Origin: CALVLD01 sp964467585
GTDB lineage: Bacteria > Bacillota > Clostridia > Christensenellales > CAG-138
NCBI GenBank assembly: GCA_964467585.1
Contig: CAYXRF010000003.1
Location: 1 to 64,000 of the forward strand
Length of the DNA: 64,000 nucleotides
Direction: 5' to 3'
Shown here: positions 15,584 through 23,767 of the stretch, one piece after another
How positions within the stretch are numbered: the first letter of the stretch is position 1
Layout: every line of letters starts with the position of its first letter
Position numbers and translations under genes: made by a program
Notes under the pieces: model-generated
What the model saw: the letters and a program-made list of their open reading frames with translations, nothing else
The model's database searches: none
Told to the model about the DNA's origin: nothing

Positions 15584-17506
15584 TCATTCCAGTTCGAACG
15601 CTCCTGTATAAAGCTGATAATATTTGCCCTTCTTTTCAATAAGGCGCTGATGACTGCCGCGCTCGATTATGCGTCCAAGCTCCAGCACGATAATAACGTC
15701 ACTGTTTTTAACCGTTGACAGCCTATGAGCGATAACAAATACGGTGCGTCCGTCCATAAGCGCGTCCATGCCGCGCTGAACAATGGACTCCGTGCGGGTG
15801 TCGATTGAGCTGGTTGCTTCGTCCAGTATCATAACCGGCGGGTCGGCGACAGCCGCTCGCGCAATTGAAATAAGCTGTCTCTGTCCCTGAGAAAGCCCGC
15901 TGCCGTCGCCTGAAAGCAGCGTGCTGTAGCCCTGCGGCAGCATACGGATAAAGCCGTCCGCGTTTGCCCTCTCCGCCGCCTCGACACATTCCTCATCGGT
16001 GGCGTCAAGCTTGCCGTATCGGATATTATCCATTACGGTGCCTGTAAACAGATTTACGTCCTGCAATACCACACCGAGGCTTTTGCGCAGATCCGCCTTT
16101 TTAATCTTGTTGATATTTATGCCGTCATAACGGATTTTTCCATCGTCGATATCGTAAAACCGATTCAGAAGGTTTGTTATTGTTGTTTTGCCCGCGCCTG
16201 TCGCGCCAACAAGGGCAACCTTTTGCCCCGGCTCGGCATATATCGAAACATCGTGCAGCACAAGCTTGTCGGGCGTATAGCCGAAATCCACGTTTTCCAT
16301 AACTATATGACCGGTTAGGCGTGTGTAGGTCAGCGTCCCATCGCCGTGCGGATGCTTCCAAGCCCATATTCCCGTGTGACTGTCGGCCTCCCTTACCTCT
16401 CCGTCAACAATCTCGGCGTCCACAAGCGTAACATAGCCGTTATCCGTCTCGGGCTTTTCGTCCATAAGCTCAAATATTCGCGTTGCGCCCGCAAGAGCCA
16501 TTATTATTGAGTTCATCTGGTTTGAAACCTGTGCCAATGGGTTGGTGAAGCTTCGCGTGAGGGTCAGGAAGGATGCTATCATACCAAGCGTCAGCACGTT
16601 TGTGCCTGCAAGCGAAACGTTTGACATCCCTGCAATCGCCATATATCCGCCCACGACAGCCACGATAATGTAAAGCAGATAGCCCATTGAATTCATAATC
16701 GGCATCAGTATGTTGGCATATGAGTTGGCGGCGGTGGAATTGTCGCGCCACACACCGTTTTTCTTTTGAAATACCCTGCGCGCTTCATCCTCGTGGCAGA
16801 ACACCTTTACAACCTTCTGTCCGTTTACCATCTCCTCGACATAGCCGTTAAGGTCTCCCAGGGAGTCCTGCTGCGCGATAAAGAAGCTGCCGCTCTTTCC
16901 CGCTATTTTGCTGACGATTGCCACCATAATAATTATGAAAAAGACGACTACGGCGGTCAGCCATACGCTAACATACAGCATGGCGGCAAACACAGCGACT
17001 ATTGTAATTGCCGAGGATATAATCTGCGGAAGCGATTGGGCAATCATCTGCCGCAGAGTATCCGTATCGTTGGTGTAGCGGCTCATCACATCGCCATGGG
17101 TGTGGGAGTCAAAATATTTCAGCGGCAGCGACTGCATATTGCCGAACATTGTGTCGCGGATTCTTTTAAGCGTGCCCTGCGCAACCGATACCATAACACG
17201 GTTATATATCAGGCTTGAAAGAGCGCCCGTGCCGTATATGCAGCCCATTATCAGTATTATACGGACAAGCCCAGAAAAATCGGGAACCGCTTCAACCAGC
17301 AGGGGGGTTATATAGTCGTCGATAAGCGTCTGCAAAAACAGTGAGGATACAACGCTTACAAGCGCGGACAGCACTATGCAGACCGTTACAAGCACAAGCT
17401 TTGCACGATATGGCTTGAGGTACCCCAGCAGACGTTTAACCGTGCCTGAGTTGATTTGCTGCATACGGGACTTTTGAGGAATCGCCGTGTCGGCTTTCTT
17501 ACGCAT
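15584..17506 (-). CDS. ABC exporter half-transporter (canonical ATPase subunit)
   Basis: About 640 aa. Six-helix exporter membrane domain followed by an ATP-binding domain with Walker A GATGAGKTT, signature LSQGQRQ, Walker B PVMILDEATSS with catalytic Glu, and H-loop VIAHRLSTV. The NBD is preceded by an insert of about 40 residues (about 370-415, with HTGIWAWKHPHGDG). Start: two ATGs at 17515 and 17506. An AAGGGAG site sits nine bases before the second, so I use 17506, which overlaps the upstream gene by 8 bp. It pairs with the upstream half-transporter, whose ATP site is degenerate, to form a heterodimer of the LmrCD/TM287-288 type. Likely exports drugs or lipophilic compounds; substrate unknown. 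Confidence 0.92.
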   Translation of the reverse strand: MRKKADTAIPQKSRMQQINSGTVKRLLGYLKPYRAKLVLVTVCIVLSALVSVVSSLFLQTLIDDYITPLLVEAVPDFSGLVRIILIMGCIYGTGALSSLIYNRVMVSVAQGTLKRIRDTMFGNMQSLPLKYFDSHTHGDVMSRYTNDTDTLRQMIAQSLPQIISSAITIVAVFAAMLYVSVWLTAVVVFFIIIMVAIVSKIAGKSGSFFIAQQDSLGDLNGYVEEMVNGQKVVKVFCHEDEARRVFQKKNGVWRDNSTAANSYANILMPIMNSMGYLLYIIVAVVGGYMAIAGMSNVSLAGTNVLTLGMIASFLTLTRSFTNPLAQVSNQMNSIIMALAGATRIFELMDEKPETDNGYVTLVDAEIVDGEVREADSHTGIWAWKHPHGDGTLTYTRLTGHIVMENVDFGYTPDKLVLHDVSIYAEPGQKVALVGATGAGKTTITNLLNRFYDIDDGKIRYDGININKIKKADLRKSLGVVLQDVNLFTGTVMDNIRYGKLDATDEECVEAAERANADGFIRMLPQGYSTLLSGDGSGLSQGQRQLISIARAAVADPPVMILDEATSSIDTRTESIVQRGMDALMDGRTVFVIAHRLSTVKNSDVIIVLELGRIIERGSHQRLIEKKGKYYQLYTGAFELE

Positions 17507-19250
17507 CTTCCTCATCTCCCTTCTGCTGAGAGGCGTAAACCTCTCTGTATATGTCGCAGCTTTCAAGCAGCTCCGCGTGCGTTCCCGCCGCCGCTATCCT
17601 TCCGTCGTCCATCACAACTATAATATCGCAGCCCTGCACTGAAGAAACTCGCTGTGCGATTACTATCTTTGTTGTTGAAGGTATGTATTCCGTGAAGGCT
17701 TTTTGGATAAGCGCATCCGTTTTTGTATCCACCGCGGAGGTTGAATCATCCAATACGATTATCTTGGGATTTTTCAGCAGCGCTCTTGCAATGCAAAGCC
17801 TTTGCTTCTGCCCGCCGGACACGTTTGTTCCGCCCTGCTCTATGCGGGAATCATAGCCGTCCGGCAGCGCCTCGATAAAGTCGCTTGCCTGCGCAAGGCG
17901 GCAGGCGTGGCGCAGCTCATCATCAGTGGCGTTTTCATTGCCCCAGCGCAGATTTTCTTTAATCGTACCTGAAAACAGCTCGTTCTTCTGCAAAACCATC
18001 GCCACGGAGTTGCGCAGCGTCTTAATGTCGATATCCCGCACGTCCGCGCCGCCCACAATTACGCGTCCCGCGCAAACATCGTAAAGCCTTGGTATCAGCT
18101 GTACAAGCGACGATTTTGAAGAGCCCGTCCCGCCGATTATCCCCACGCTTTGACCTGAGCATATCGAAAGATTGATATCCTCAAGCACGGGCTTTTCCGC
18201 CTTGGAGGAATATCGGAAGCTGACGTTTTCAAAGCGAACGGAACCGTCTTCCACGCTCATAATCGGTGATTCACAATTTTGGATATCGGGCTTTTCTTCG
18301 ATTATCTCAACAATTCGCTCCGCAGAGGATCGCGCCATGGTTATCATCACAAAAACCATTGAAAGCATCATTAGGCTTGTGAGTATCTGCATTGCGTATG
18401 TGATAAGGCTCATCAGCTGACCTGTCGTAAGCCCCATAGCGGGATTGTTGCCGCTTGCGACTATTGCGCGTGCGCCAAACCATGCGATTAGCAGCATACA
18501 CGCGTACATGCACAGCTGCATCAGAGGCATATTGAGGGATATTAGCTTGGACGCCTTTGAAAAGTCTTTATATATCTTCTGCGAAATATTGCCGAACTTT
18601 TGCTTTTCGTGCTCCTCACGGCAGAATGACTTTACAACGCGTATGCCCCGTACATCCTCCTGTACGACATTATTGAGCTTGTCATATGTTGCGAACACGC
18701 GGGTGAACAGCGGGTGCGCCTTGCTCATTATCAGATAGAGGGCGGCCGCCAAAACGGGAATGCAGATAAGGAATACAAGCGAAATCTGGGCGTTTATGCG
18801 GAATGACACCACAAGCGAAAAGATCAGCATAAGCGGTCCGCGAAACGCCATGCGGATTATCATCTGGTATGCCGACTGCACGTTGGTAACGTCTGTGGTA
18901 AGGCGCGTGACGATTGACGCGGTTGAAAACCTGTCAATGTTGGAAAATGAAAAGCCTTGAACGCTGTCAAACGCGTCGTCGCGCAGATTTGCTGCAAAAC
19001 CCGATGAAGCCTTTGCGGCGGTCTTTCCCGCCAAGGCGCCCGTGATAAGCTCTATTGCGGAGAGCAGGAGCAGCACAGCACCGTATTTTATCACGACGCT
19101 CATTTCCCCTCGGTCTATGCCGTAATCTATAAGATTTGCCATCAGCAGCGGAATCACAATCTCCAGTACAACCTCCGCCGCCACTAAAATCGGCGTCGCA
19201 ACGGATGAGCGTTTGTACTGCCGAATGCTTTTTGCAAGTGTTTTTATCAC
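17499..19250 (-). CDS. ABC exporter half-transporter (degenerate ATPase site)
   Basis: 583 aa from a GTG with GGAGG nine bases upstream. Exporter membrane domain then NBD. The NBD departs from consensus: Walker A GGTGSSKSS (Ser for the usual last Gly), Walker B IIVLDDSTS (Asp where the catalytic Glu is expected) and AQRVSSV in place of the H-loop His. The signature VSGGQKQR is intact. This pattern is known for one subunit of heterodimeric exporters, which keep one catalytic and one regulatory site. It lies between marR and the canonical subunit in one operon. Confidence 0.93.
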   Translation of the reverse strand: MIKTLAKSIRQYKRSSVATPILVAAEVVLEIVIPLLMANLIDYGIDRGEMSVVIKYGAVLLLLSAIELITGALAGKTAAKASSGFAANLRDDAFDSVQGFSFSNIDRFSTASIVTRLTTDVTNVQSAYQMIIRMAFRGPLMLIFSLVVSFRINAQISLVFLICIPVLAAALYLIMSKAHPLFTRVFATYDKLNNVVQEDVRGIRVVKSFCREEHEKQKFGNISQKIYKDFSKASKLISLNMPLMQLCMYACMLLIAWFGARAIVASGNNPAMGLTTGQLMSLITYAMQILTSLMMLSMVFVMITMARSSAERIVEIIEEKPDIQNCESPIMSVEDGSVRFENVSFRYSSKAEKPVLEDINLSICSGQSVGIIGGTGSSKSSLVQLIPRLYDVCAGRVIVGGADVRDIDIKTLRNSVAMVLQKNELFSGTIKENLRWGNENATDDELRHACRLAQASDFIEALPDGYDSRIEQGGTNVSGGQKQRLCIARALLKNPKIIVLDDSTSAVDTKTDALIQKAFTEYIPSTTKIVIAQRVSSVQGCDIIVVMDDGRIAAAGTHAELLESCDIYREVYASQQKGDEEDA

Positions 19251-19333
19251 CTATTTAATCCTCCGTTCATTTATGCGGCAAGCCGCCTAAACAGTCTGAC
19301 TCCTAAGGCAACAGCCGCCATGTTTCCGTCTGT

Positions 19334-19744
19334 TCAGCTCATGTTGTTATACACTGCCATCAGCAGCCGCCGCAGCTCCCCTGCGTCGCTGTCCGACAGA
19401 CCCTTCAGCAGCAGCGCGTCATGCTCCTTCATATTTTTTACCATATCCTCGCCCGCCGTGCGCGCCCTGTCGGTAAGGCATACAAGCTTTGAAGCGCGCT
19501 CATAGCGGCAGACAAGAAAACCGTTTTTTTCCATACGGGATACTATCCCCACCACAGTCGGGTGTGCAACCTGAAGAAAATCCTCAATCTCCTTCTGCGT
19601 TGTCTGCCCGCCATTTTCAACGACAAAAGCCAAAACTCTGCTTTGGGTAAGCGTGAGATTAAGACTTTTAAGATGAGCGTCCGCGTCCGTGCGGATTTTA
19701 TCCACAATTATTTTCAGCAGATACGGTATAGGCAGGTTTTGCAT
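19334..19744 (-). CDS. MarR-family transcriptional regulator
   Basis: 136 aa. Winged-helix protein with the MarR layout: dimerisation helices at both ends, a recognition region TTQKEIEDFLQVAHPTVVGI and wing SRMEKNGFLVCRYE. AAAGGGGGA supports the ATG at 19744. First gene of an operon with two ABC half-transporters. Two palindromes overlap and follow its promoter (19796-19840), so it most likely represses itself and the exporter until a ligand binds. Confidence 0.93.
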   Translation of the reverse strand: MQNLPIPYLLKIIVDKIRTDADAHLKSLNLTLTQSRVLAFVVENGGQTTQKEIEDFLQVAHPTVVGIVSRMEKNGFLVCRYERASKLVCLTDRARTAGEDMVKNMKEHDALLLKGLSDSDAGELRRLLMAVYNNMS

Positions 19745-19795
19745 ACGATATTCCCCCTTTAACTTAGGATACAGGATTTATGCCGCGCAGAATAA

Positions 19796-19809
19796 TGTAG
19801 CACGCTACA
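19796..19809. promoter_or_regulatory. MarR operator, site 1
   Basis: Perfect dyad TGTAGC-AC-GCTACA, roughly at the first transcribed bases of the marR message. Its centre is 31 bp from site 2, about three helical turns. Confidence 0.75.
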
Positions 19810-19824
19810 CATCGCAGCGGCTAC

Positions 19825-19853
19825 ATTGTAGCAGGCTACACTTAACCTGTCAA
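19825..19853 (-). promoter_or_regulatory. marR-ABC promoter with overlapping operator site 2
   Basis: TTGACA, a 17-bp spacer and TACAAT on the minus strand. Operator site 2 (TGTAGC-AG-GCTACA, 19827-19840) covers the -10 and half the spacer, so a bound repressor would exclude RNA polymerase. A third overlapping dyad (GCTACA-T-TGTAGC) is at 19820-19832. Confidence 0.85.
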
Positions 19854-19938
19854 TGCCCAAAATGAGTTTTTTATTGCTGTGGAGAAATATATAATCGTCT
19901 GCCGCCGACGCCCGGATGCTTGAGGGTACGCACGGTTT

Positions 19939-20280
19939 TTATTTTGTTTGTTTGGCGTTAGTGCCGCCCGCGCCGCCGAATACAAGTCCATTGAGACAGA
20001 TTATTGAAGCCGCCGCGCCAATCGCTATGCCGATAAGGGCATAAAGCCGAACGCTGCCGCCGTTTGCAATGTAAAGGGTGAGCGCCGCGACTGCAAGCCC
20101 CACTGCGCAGCACAGTATATCAAGCAGTGCAAGCACGCCCCGCACCCACAGCGCTGTTTTTTTGCGCCGTGCGAATATTATACGGCGGGGAAGCCTCAAG
20201 ACGAACCCCGCCGCGCCGATAATCAATCCTCCGTATATGCAGGTGAGAAAAACGGGCAGCTCGCCCAGCACGTTTCGCAT
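19939..20280 (-). CDS. yabQ: Spore cortex protein YabQ-like
   Basis: 113 aa membrane protein with three or four hydrophobic helices (LPVFLTCIYGGLIIGAAGFV; VLALLDILCCAVGLAVAAL; IGIAIGAAASIICLNGLVF) and a basic loop LRLPRRIIFARRKK. YabQ acts at the outer forespore membrane and is needed for cortex formation. Sequence likeness alone is modest; the call is carried by its place directly after yabP, with a 1-bp stop/start overlap, as in other spore formers. Confidence 0.82.
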   Translation of the reverse strand: MRNVLGELPVFLTCIYGGLIIGAAGFVLRLPRRIIFARRKKTALWVRGVLALLDILCCAVGLAVAALTLYIANGGSVRLYALIGIAIGAAASIICLNGLVFGGAGGTNAKQTK

Positions 20281-20576
20281 CAGCGAAACACACTTGAAAA
20301 GAACGAGCCTCTTTCCTGCGGCTGTATCTCGTCATACTCCATCGCCGCAATCTCTCCCTCTATCAGCACCTGCCCGTCCTCAAGATTAAGCTTGGTTATA
20401 TGCAGTCCCGCGCCGTCGATTGTGAGACCTCCGACCTCGGTAAGCAATATTACCTCCCTTTCATTAAAGCTGCCGACGTCCTTAACGCCTGTTACGCTCA
20501 TTGTCTGTCTTGCGTCGATATGTACGCAGTGCGTTCGCATACGCGTGGCGCCGCCTTGCTGACCGCCTTCGTTCAC
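20280..20576 (-). CDS. yabP: Sporulation protein YabP
   Basis: 98 aa. The GTG start at 20576 has a perfect AAAGGAGGA site; the longer frame to 20636 has none. YabP/YqfC-family pattern is clear: MSVTGVKDVGSFNEREVIL, then GLTIDGAGLHITKLNLEDGQ and VLIEGEIAAMEYDE. Members are small beta-rich proteins made in the mother cell under SigE and involved in cortex assembly. With yabQ it is direct evidence that this organism belongs to a sporulating lineage. I could not identify a sigma-E promoter with confidence. Confidence 0.9.
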   Translation of the reverse strand: MNEGGQQGGATRMRTHCVHIDARQTMSVTGVKDVGSFNEREVILLTEVGGLTIDGAGLHITKLNLEDGQVLIEGEIAAMEYDEIQPQERGSFFSSVFR

Positions 20577-20705
20577 AGCGTGTCCTCCTTTGATTTGATG
20601 GTAAAGGGTATGCAAAAGCCCTCCTATGTATACCAACGCGAAAAATCACAATTTTTCAATGAAATATATATCTGTTTTCCTCTTTATCGGCGGTCGCTTT
20701 GGTTA

Positions 20706-20742
20706 TATAATAGCGTTGGCATTTGTTTGACTGTGCCAATGC
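20706..20742 (+). promoter_or_regulatory. Possible gcv promoter -10 and adjacent dyad
   Basis: TATAAT at 20706-20711 has only a weak -35 (TTTATC, 17 bp upstream). A 9-bp inverted repeat (GCGTTGGCA/TGCCAATGC, 20713-20742) begins at the expected transcription start and could be an operator. I see no glycine riboswitch in the 85 bases before gcvT. Confidence 0.4.
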
Positions 20743-20795
20743 CGATTTGCATCAGCAAAACGGTGAAATGATTACTTTCAAAGGATGGTTATATT

Positions 20796-21872
20796 ATGGA
20801 CGAGCTTAAAAAAACTCCTCTTTACGAGGCGCATATCGCTCTTGGCGGCAAGATGGTCGATTTTGGCGGCTGGGCGCTGCCCGTACAGTATTCCTCAATA
20901 ATTGAGGAGCATATGGCTGTGCGTCACAATGCGGGTCTTTTCGACGTTTCACACATGGGTGAGGTTGTCGTGCGCGGAAACGACGCCTTCGCATACATCC
21001 AGAATCTTGTTACCAACGACATAACCACAATGACGCCGGGGCGTTGCCGCTATGCCGTCATGTGCTATGAAAACGGCGGGGCCGTTGACGATGTTCTCAT
21101 ATATAAATATGCGGACGATCACTACATGCTGGTTGTAAACGCAGCCAACACATCAAAGGATTTTGACTGGATGTGCGCGCACACATTCGGAGACGTTGTT
21201 GTCACAGACGAAAGCCCTCTCTGGGCGCAGCTTGCGCTTCAGGGTCCCAAGTTTGTTGAGATACTTGATGCTGCGGGCTATCAAGGCGAAATCCCCGCAA
21301 AGAACTACACGTTCACCGAAAATAACATTGTGGCGGGCGTGAGCTGTCTTGTTTCACGCACAGGTTACACGGGTGAGGATGGCGTGGAGCTTTATTGCAG
21401 GGCTGAGGATGCAATGCGTCTGCACGCCGCAATAATGGCGGCAGGCAAGCCCTTTGGTATGCTGCCCTGCGGTCTCGGCGCAAGGGATACCCTCCGCTTT
21501 GAGGCTTCGATGCCGCTTTACGGTCACGAGCTTTCCGCCGAGATCAATCCTGTTGAAACGGGTCTTGACTTTGCCATCAAATTCAAAAAGGATTTCATTG
21601 GCAAGCAGGCGCTTATGCAGCCCAAAGCTCGTATGCGCATAGGTCTCAAGCTTGTGGGCAAGGGTATTGCGCGTGAGCATTGCGATGTTTTGATGAACGG
21701 CGAAAGAGTTGGCTTTACCACCTCGGGCGGGCCCGCTCCCGCGCTTGGCGGCAATTATGCAATGGCAACCGTGCCCGCCGACGCTCCCGACGACGCAAAG
21801 TGGGCGATTGAGGTCCGCGGACGCGCAATAGAGTGCGAACGCGTTGAGCTGCCCTTCTACAAGAGGGCGTAA
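20796..21872 (+). CDS. gcvT: Glycine cleavage system T protein (aminomethyltransferase)
   Basis: 358 aa. It transfers the methylene carbon from aminomethyl-lipoyl-GcvH to tetrahydrofolate and releases ammonia. Family landmarks: PLYEAHIALGGKMVDFGGWALP, the FDVSHMGEV folate-site strand, RTGYTGEDGVELY and LRFEASMPLYGHEL. Length is typical. AAAGGATGG lies upstream of the ATG. First gene of gcvT-H-PA-PB; lpd and lipoylation genes are not in this window. Confidence 0.97.
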   Translation: MDELKKTPLYEAHIALGGKMVDFGGWALPVQYSSIIEEHMAVRHNAGLFDVSHMGEVVVRGNDAFAYIQNLVTNDITTMTPGRCRYAVMCYENGGAVDDVLIYKYADDHYMLVVNAANTSKDFDWMCAHTFGDVVVTDESPLWAQLALQGPKFVEILDAAGYQGEIPAKNYTFTENNIVAGVSCLVSRTGYTGEDGVELYCRAEDAMRLHAAIMAAGKPFGMLPCGLGARDTLRFEASMPLYGHELSAEINPVETGLDFAIKFKKDFIGKQALMQPKARMRIGLKLVGKGIAREHCDVLMNGERVGFTTSGGPAPALGGNYAMATVPADAPDDAKWAIEVRGRAIECERVELPFYKRA

Positions 21873-21891
21873 CCTGTTCCCCCTCCCCGAT

Positions 21892-21917
21892 TCACCGAAG
21901 GCAGTTTTTTTCGGTGA
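21892..21917 (+). other. Hairpin between gcvT and gcvH
   Basis: TCACCGAA/TTCGGTGA stem in the 159-bp gap. It lacks a T-run after the stem and may act as an RNA-stability element or a partial terminator. Confidence 0.4.
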
Positions 21918-22031
21918 TATCCCCATTTTGGGCGGTATGCCCAAATAATCTGCGTGGTATGTATCGCACACATAATAAGCGTCGATACACTGAACAATAA
22001 ATCAACAACAATTATTATTGGAGGTATTACT

Positions 22032-22409
22032 ATGATTCCCAATGACCGCAAATACACCCGTGACCATGAATGGGTCAAGATCGAGGGCAACATTGCAAAG
22101 CTCGGCATTACCGCGCACGCAACAGAGGCTCTCGGCGATATCGTTTATGTTGAGCTTCCCGCCGTTGACGATGAGCTTGCAATGGGCGACAGCTATTGTG
22201 TTGTTGAAAGCGTTAAGGCGGTTTCCAACGTATATTCATCCGTAAGCGGCAAGGTTGTGGAGGTCAACGAGGAGCTTGACGCCACTCCCGAAAAGCTTAA
22301 TGCCGATGCATACGGTGAGTTTATCGCCGCTGTGGAATTTACAGAGATCGACAACGCCAAGCTGATGGACGCCGCCGCATATGAGGCGTTCCTTGCCGAG
22401 TTGGGCTGA
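22032..22409 (+). CDS. gcvH: Glycine cleavage system H protein
   Basis: 125 aa. Lipoyl carrier that shuttles the aminomethyl group between P and T proteins. The lipoylation site is VVESVKAVSNVYS (Lys near residue 63), and the N-terminus YTRDHEWVK is characteristic. The start is the ATG at 22032 with TTGGAGGT nine bases upstream; the longer frame from 21954 is not supported. Confidence 0.97.
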   Translation: MIPNDRKYTRDHEWVKIEGNIAKLGITAHATEALGDIVYVELPAVDDELAMGDSYCVVESVKAVSNVYSSVSGKVVEVNEELDATPEKLNADAYGEFIAAVEFTEIDNAKLMDAAAYEAFLAELG

Positions 22410-22426
22410 TCCTGAGGTAGATTTCG

Positions 22427-23767
22427 ATGAGAAGCTATGTACCAAACACGGAAAAGGAGCGTCAGGAGATGTTGAGCTCATTGGGGCTTAACTCAATGGA
22501 CGAGCTTTTTTCCGACATACCCGCGGAGCTTCGCTTAAAGCGTCCTCTCGATTTGCCCGACGGGCTTTCCGAGATGGAGCTGCGCGATGTTGTCACGGGC
22601 TATATTCTTCAAAATGAGGACGGTGGTATGCTGTTCCGCGGTGCGGGCGCATACAACCATTACATCCCGTCTGTTGTTTCTCAGCTTGCCATGCGCAGTG
22701 AGTTTTACACGGCTTATACTCCCTATCAGGCGGAGATGAGTCAGGGTATGCTTCAGGGGCTGTTTGAGTACCAAACGGTAATCTGCCGCCTTACGGGGCT
22801 TGACGCCGCGAACGCGTCCGTGTACGACGGCGCGACGGCGGCTGCCGAGGCTATCCATATGCTGCGCGACAACAAGCGCAAAAACAGGGTGCTTTACAGT
22901 GCGGGTCTCAATCCCGACGTTAAAGCCGTGATGCACACATATGCGCACTGCGCAGGCGTGGAGCTTGTTGAGATTCCTCTTACCGAAAAGGGCGTTACGG
23001 ACGTTTCCGCCATCACCGCAAATATTGAAGGCGCGGCGGGCTATATCGGCGCACAGCCCAACTATTTTGGCAATATTGAGGATATGCAGGCTGTTGCGGA
23101 CGCGGTTCACGCCGCGGGCGGTCTGCTGGTTGCGTATGTCAACCCCATCACGCTTGGGCTTATGAAGCGTCCCGCAGAGTACGGCGCGGATATTGCCATA
23201 GGCGACGGTCAACCGCTTGGTCTGCCAATGGCATTTGGCGGCCCGTATGTTGGGTTTATGGCGTCAACGGCAAAGCTGATGCGTAATCTGCCCGGGCGCA
23301 TTGCCGGACAGACAACCGACGCGGAGGGCAACCGTGTGTTCGTTCTCACCCTTCAGGCGCGTGAACAGCACATTCGCCGTGAAAAAGCGTCCAGCAATAT
23401 CTGCTCAAATCAGATGCTTTGCGCCATAATGACAACCATCTACTGCTGCACAATGGGTCCCTGCGGCATGAAGGAGGTTGCACAGCACAACATTTCCAAG
23501 GCGCATTACCTTGCGGAGCAGCTTGCGCGCATTGACGGGATTTCGCTTCGCTATCCCGAAACTTCCTTCTTTAACGAGTTTGTTATTGACACGGATATGC
23601 CCGCGCAGGATTTGAGCGACGCGCTCAAGGAATACGGCATTGCGGGCGGTCTTGTGCTTGACGACGGCGGTATGCTCTGGTGCGCCACCGAGATGAACAC
23701 CAAGGAGGAGATTGACTTCCTCTGCGACACAATCCACACAATCATGGCGGGGGTGAGCTTGATATGA
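22427..23767 (+). CDS. gcvPA: Glycine dehydrogenase (decarboxylating) subunit 1
   Basis: 446 aa. N-terminal half of the split P protein, which with GcvPB decarboxylates glycine with PLP. Seen: FRGAGAYNHYIPSVV, YTPYQAEMSQG and YDGATAAAEA near the front, GDGQPLGLPMAFGGPYVGFM in the middle. The two-subunit form is the usual one in Firmicutes. It starts 17 bp after gcvH and its stop overlaps the gcvPB start by 4 bp. Confidence 0.97.
   Translation: MRSYVPNTEKERQEMLSSLGLNSMDELFSDIPAELRLKRPLDLPDGLSEMELRDVVTGYILQNEDGGMLFRGAGAYNHYIPSVVSQLAMRSEFYTAYTPYQAEMSQGMLQGLFEYQTVICRLTGLDAANASVYDGATAAAEAIHMLRDNKRKNRVLYSAGLNPDVKAVMHTYAHCAGVELVEIPLTEKGVTDVSAITANIEGAAGYIGAQPNYFGNIEDMQAVADAVHAAGGLLVAYVNPITLGLMKRPAEYGADIAIGDGQPLGLPMAFGGPYVGFMASTAKLMRNLPGRIAGQTTDAEGNRVFVLTLQAREQHIRREKASSNICSNQMLCAIMTTIYCCTMGPCGMKEVAQHNISKAHYLAEQLARIDGISLRYPETSFFNEFVIDTDMPAQDLSDALKEYGIAGGLVLDDGGMLWCATEMNTKEEIDFLCDTIHTIMAGVSLI

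Noticed and set aside
20640..20795. Glycine riboswitch before gcvT
   Set aside because: No tandem aptamer pattern is visible and the space is too short after the putative promoter.
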